Shown here piece by piece: positions 62,702-64,000 of a stretch of 64,000 nucleotides of DNA. Every line of letters begins with the position of its first letter. Within the stretch, counting starts at the first letter, position 1. The stretch comes from Candidatus Gastranaerophilales bacterium (lineage in GTDB: Bacteria > Cyanobacteriota > Vampirovibrionia > Gastranaerophilales > Gastranaerophilaceae): contig CALVEH010000002.1 of NCBI GenBank assembly GCA_944326545.1, positions 284,961-348,960 on the forward strand, read 5' to 3'. The position numbers and the translations under genes are program-made. The notes beneath the pieces are model-generated. The model ran no database searches and had not been told where the DNA came from. It worked only from the letters and a program-made list of their open reading frames with translations.

Positions 62702-63523
62702 TTATACCTCCACAACTTCAATATCAGGAGAAATGTGTTCCTTTAAAGAAGCTTCTACAAAATTTTTCAATGTATTAGACGAAAATTTGCAAGATTTGCA
62801 CATTCCTTTTAAAGAAACGTAAATCTTGTTGTCTTTAACATCGATAAGCTCAATATCTCCGCCGTCTTTTCTCAACTCAGGTGCAATATGTTTTTCTATA
62901 ACATTATTGACCTTTAACACAAGTTGAGTTACAGACATGTTTTTGATATCGACTTTTTCTTTTTTATTTCTAATTTCATCTATCATTTTTTGAATAGCTA
63001 CGTGACACTGCCCGCAAGCACCACCTGCTTTTGTATAATTCATAACATCTTCTAAATCAGTAAGATTGTTTTGTTCTATAGCTTCTCTTAATGAGTTTTC
63101 TGTAACGTGATAACACTTACAAATAATTTTTTCGTCACAATGAGTAGTTGTATCCTCGCCTCTATAATTAGCAATTGCAGACTCAAGAGCCTCATGTCCC
63201 ATTACAGAACAATGCATTTTTTGAGGAGGCAGACCGCCCAACGCATCAGCTATTTGCTGATTTGTAATTTTAGCAGCTTCATCAATAGTAAGCCCCTTAA
63301 CCATTTCTGTTAAAACACTTGAAGAAGCTACGGCAGAACCGCAACCAAAAGTTTGAAACTTAGCATCAGTAATAACGCCTTTTTCATCAACTTTTAAATA
63401 TAATTTTAAAGCATCACCACAAACCAAAGAACCTGCTTCTCCAACTGCAGATGAATTTTCTATTTCCCCAACGTTTCTTGGATTTTTGTAGTGATCCATA
63501 ACCTTATCTGTATAATCCCACAT
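62702..63523 (-). CDS. nifU: Three-domain NifU Fe-S scaffold protein
   Basis: 273 residues. The IscU-like N-terminal domain has SLVCGDALKLYLK, FGCGSAVASSS and KMHCSVMG. The central BFD-type [2Fe-2S] domain has CKCYHVTE and GGACGQCHVAIQ. The C-terminal Nfu domain has RKDGGDIELIDV and GMCKSCKFSS. The full three-domain form is typical of nitrogen fixers but also serves as a general Fe-S system in other bacteria. No nif structural genes are present. AGGAA precedes the ATG. First gene of nifU-nifS. Confidence 0.95.
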   Translation of the reverse strand: MWDYTDKVMDHYKNPRNVGEIENSSAVGEAGSLVCGDALKLYLKVDEKGVITDAKFQTFGCGSAVASSSVLTEMVKGLTIDEAAKITNQQIADALGGLPPQKMHCSVMGHEALESAIANYRGEDTTTHCDEKIICKCYHVTENSLREAIEQNNLTDLEDVMNYTKAGGACGQCHVAIQKMIDEIRNKKEKVDIKNMSVTQLVLKVNNVIEKHIAPELRKDGGDIELIDVKDNKIYVSLKGMCKSCKFSSNTLKNFVEASLKEHISPDIEVVEV

Positions 63524-63707
63524 AATAACTATTCCTTTTTGATTTTTACACCAACATTCTAACGCAAAGAATTACAATATTAAACAGAAAAATAGCTAAT
63601 AAAATGCATATGTAAATATTTTTAAACAATTAATCAATTTACCTAAAGTTTGTATTCATTAATGCCGACAAACAAAGCGCAAGGATAACAAACAAGGAGT
63701 AATTTTT

Positions 63708-63836
63708 ATGGAAAAATATTGGTGGCCCGGAGCTTACAGTTTTAAATTTGAATTGAAAGCACTACTTGAATCAGTAAAAGAACAGATTGATATAATTCTG
63801 TACAAGATTGACAAAGCCGATAAAATGGCAAGATAA
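63708..63836 (+). CDS. 42-residue Trp-containing small protein
   Basis: ATG frame beginning MEKYWWPGAYSFKFELKALL and ending KADKMAR. AAGGAG lies 9-14 nt upstream and a terminator hairpin follows about 18 nt after the stop, so the ORF forms a neat single-gene unit. It is amphipathic and helical with no signal peptide. I do not recognise it. Confidence 0.6.
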   Translation: MEKYWWPGAYSFKFELKALLESVKEQIDIILYKIDKADKMAR

Positions 63837-63853
63837 ATCAACACATAATAACT

Positions 63854-63893
63854 CAAAAAAAGCCGCCTGATATACTTCGGGCGGCTTTAATTC
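63854..63893. terminator. Terminator hairpin after small protein gene
   Basis: AAAGCCGCC pairs with GGCGGCTTT around a 12-nt loop. A-rich on the left and T-rich on the right, so it could act on both strands. Confidence 0.75.
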
Positions 63894-63924
63894 AAAATTG
63901 GGTTGCGTCATCTATTGTTATTTT

Positions 63925-64000
63925 TTATGAAAATACTTTGAATGTTCTTTCTATGTTTTTATCCATTATTTTCTTAACTGAATCAATTTCTGTATCACAA
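63925..64000 (-). CDS. C-terminal fragment of a paralog of the 58230 surface-type protein
   Basis: An open minus-strand frame of 24 codons plus a TAA stop runs to the window edge. It reads CDTEIDSVKKIMDKNIERTF and then KVFS, closely matching the C-terminus of the protein at 58230 (ETEMDSVKKVIDKNIEETFK). The gene starts outside the window. Confidence 0.75.
   Translation of the reverse strand, partial: CDTEIDSVKKIMDKNIERTFKVFS

Noticed and set aside
61491..63523. Part of a nitrogen fixation cluster
   Set aside because: NifU and NifS occur alone, with no nifH, nifD, nifK or nifB near them; a general Fe-S role is the simpler reading.

Overview
This window is a low-GC chromosomal segment of a bacterium with a Gram-negative-type envelope. 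The best guess is a gut-type relative of Cyanobacteria (Melainabacteria/Vampirovibrionia, order Gastranaerophilales). The supports are inferential: several otherwise unrelated proteins share a short N-terminal S-F-K-G-like motif that I associate with that group, there is a CHASE2-cyclase, a NifU/NifS pair, LPS-heptose genes and an AT-rich base composition. A 16S gene or marker-protein tree would be needed to settle it.

Layout. 0-3 kb: the 3' part of mutS2 converging on a DUF3137-like membrane protein. 3-5 kb: tRNA-Asn and tRNA-Gln, a small SFKG protein and dapB. 5-13 kb: a phosphohexomutase, deoB, ychF, a secreted C39-like peptidase and a GH77 glucanotransferase, with repeat-bearing spacers. 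13.4-20 kb is the accessory part: tRNA-Leu with a duplicated 3' end, a large HExxH metalloprotease-like protein, membrane proteins, a cupin, a tandem paralog pair and more SFKG proteins. 20-28 kb: a ferredoxin-nitroreductase and PnuC (nicotinamide riboside uptake), an unusual AT-rich regulatory region, nadK, recN, a 58-residue membrane protein, a xer recombinase, metF and a methyltetrahydrofolate methyltransferase. 28-43 kb, mostly minus strand: a WecA/TagO-type transferase, glyA, split heptose genes (kinase and nucleotidyltransferase), a parvulin lipoprotein, mfd, ileS, ispD, thiL and two DUF4013 paralogs. 43.3-52.6 kb: an S10-spc ribosomal protein operon from rpsJ to rplR, closed by a terminator right after rplR, with a lineage-type gene inserted between rplF and rplR and several highly structured intercistronic spacers. 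52.8-64 kb: a CHASE2/class III cyclase-like protein lacking both metal aspartates, rqcH, an acidic FlaG-like protein, an MshEN-like protein, a surface-type protein with a second copy running off the end of the window, gatA, a TPR/NHL protein, nifS, nifU and a 42-residue ORF.

How the genes connect. One-carbon metabolism is clustered (metF, the MeTr-like gene and glyA). NAD supply is clustered (pnuC, the nitroreductase, nadK). GatA with tRNA-Asn and tRNA-Gln suggests tRNA-dependent amidation. NifU/NifS is a general Fe-S assembly pair; no nitrogenase genes are present.

Most interesting signals: (1) the recurrent N-terminal SFKG-type motif in unrelated proteins; (2) promoters whose -10 box lies 6-7 nt before the start codon (nadK, xer, thiL, mfd, cyclase), implying leaderless mRNAs; (3) a C-rich, terminator-ended candidate small RNA upstream of pnuC, whose promoter overlaps an AGTATATACT palindrome that also occurs upstream of the DUF3137 gene; (4) complex RNA folds inside the ribosomal operon; (5) a cyclase domain with Asn in place of both metal-binding Asp; (6) tRNA 3'-end duplications and dispersed hairpin repeats.
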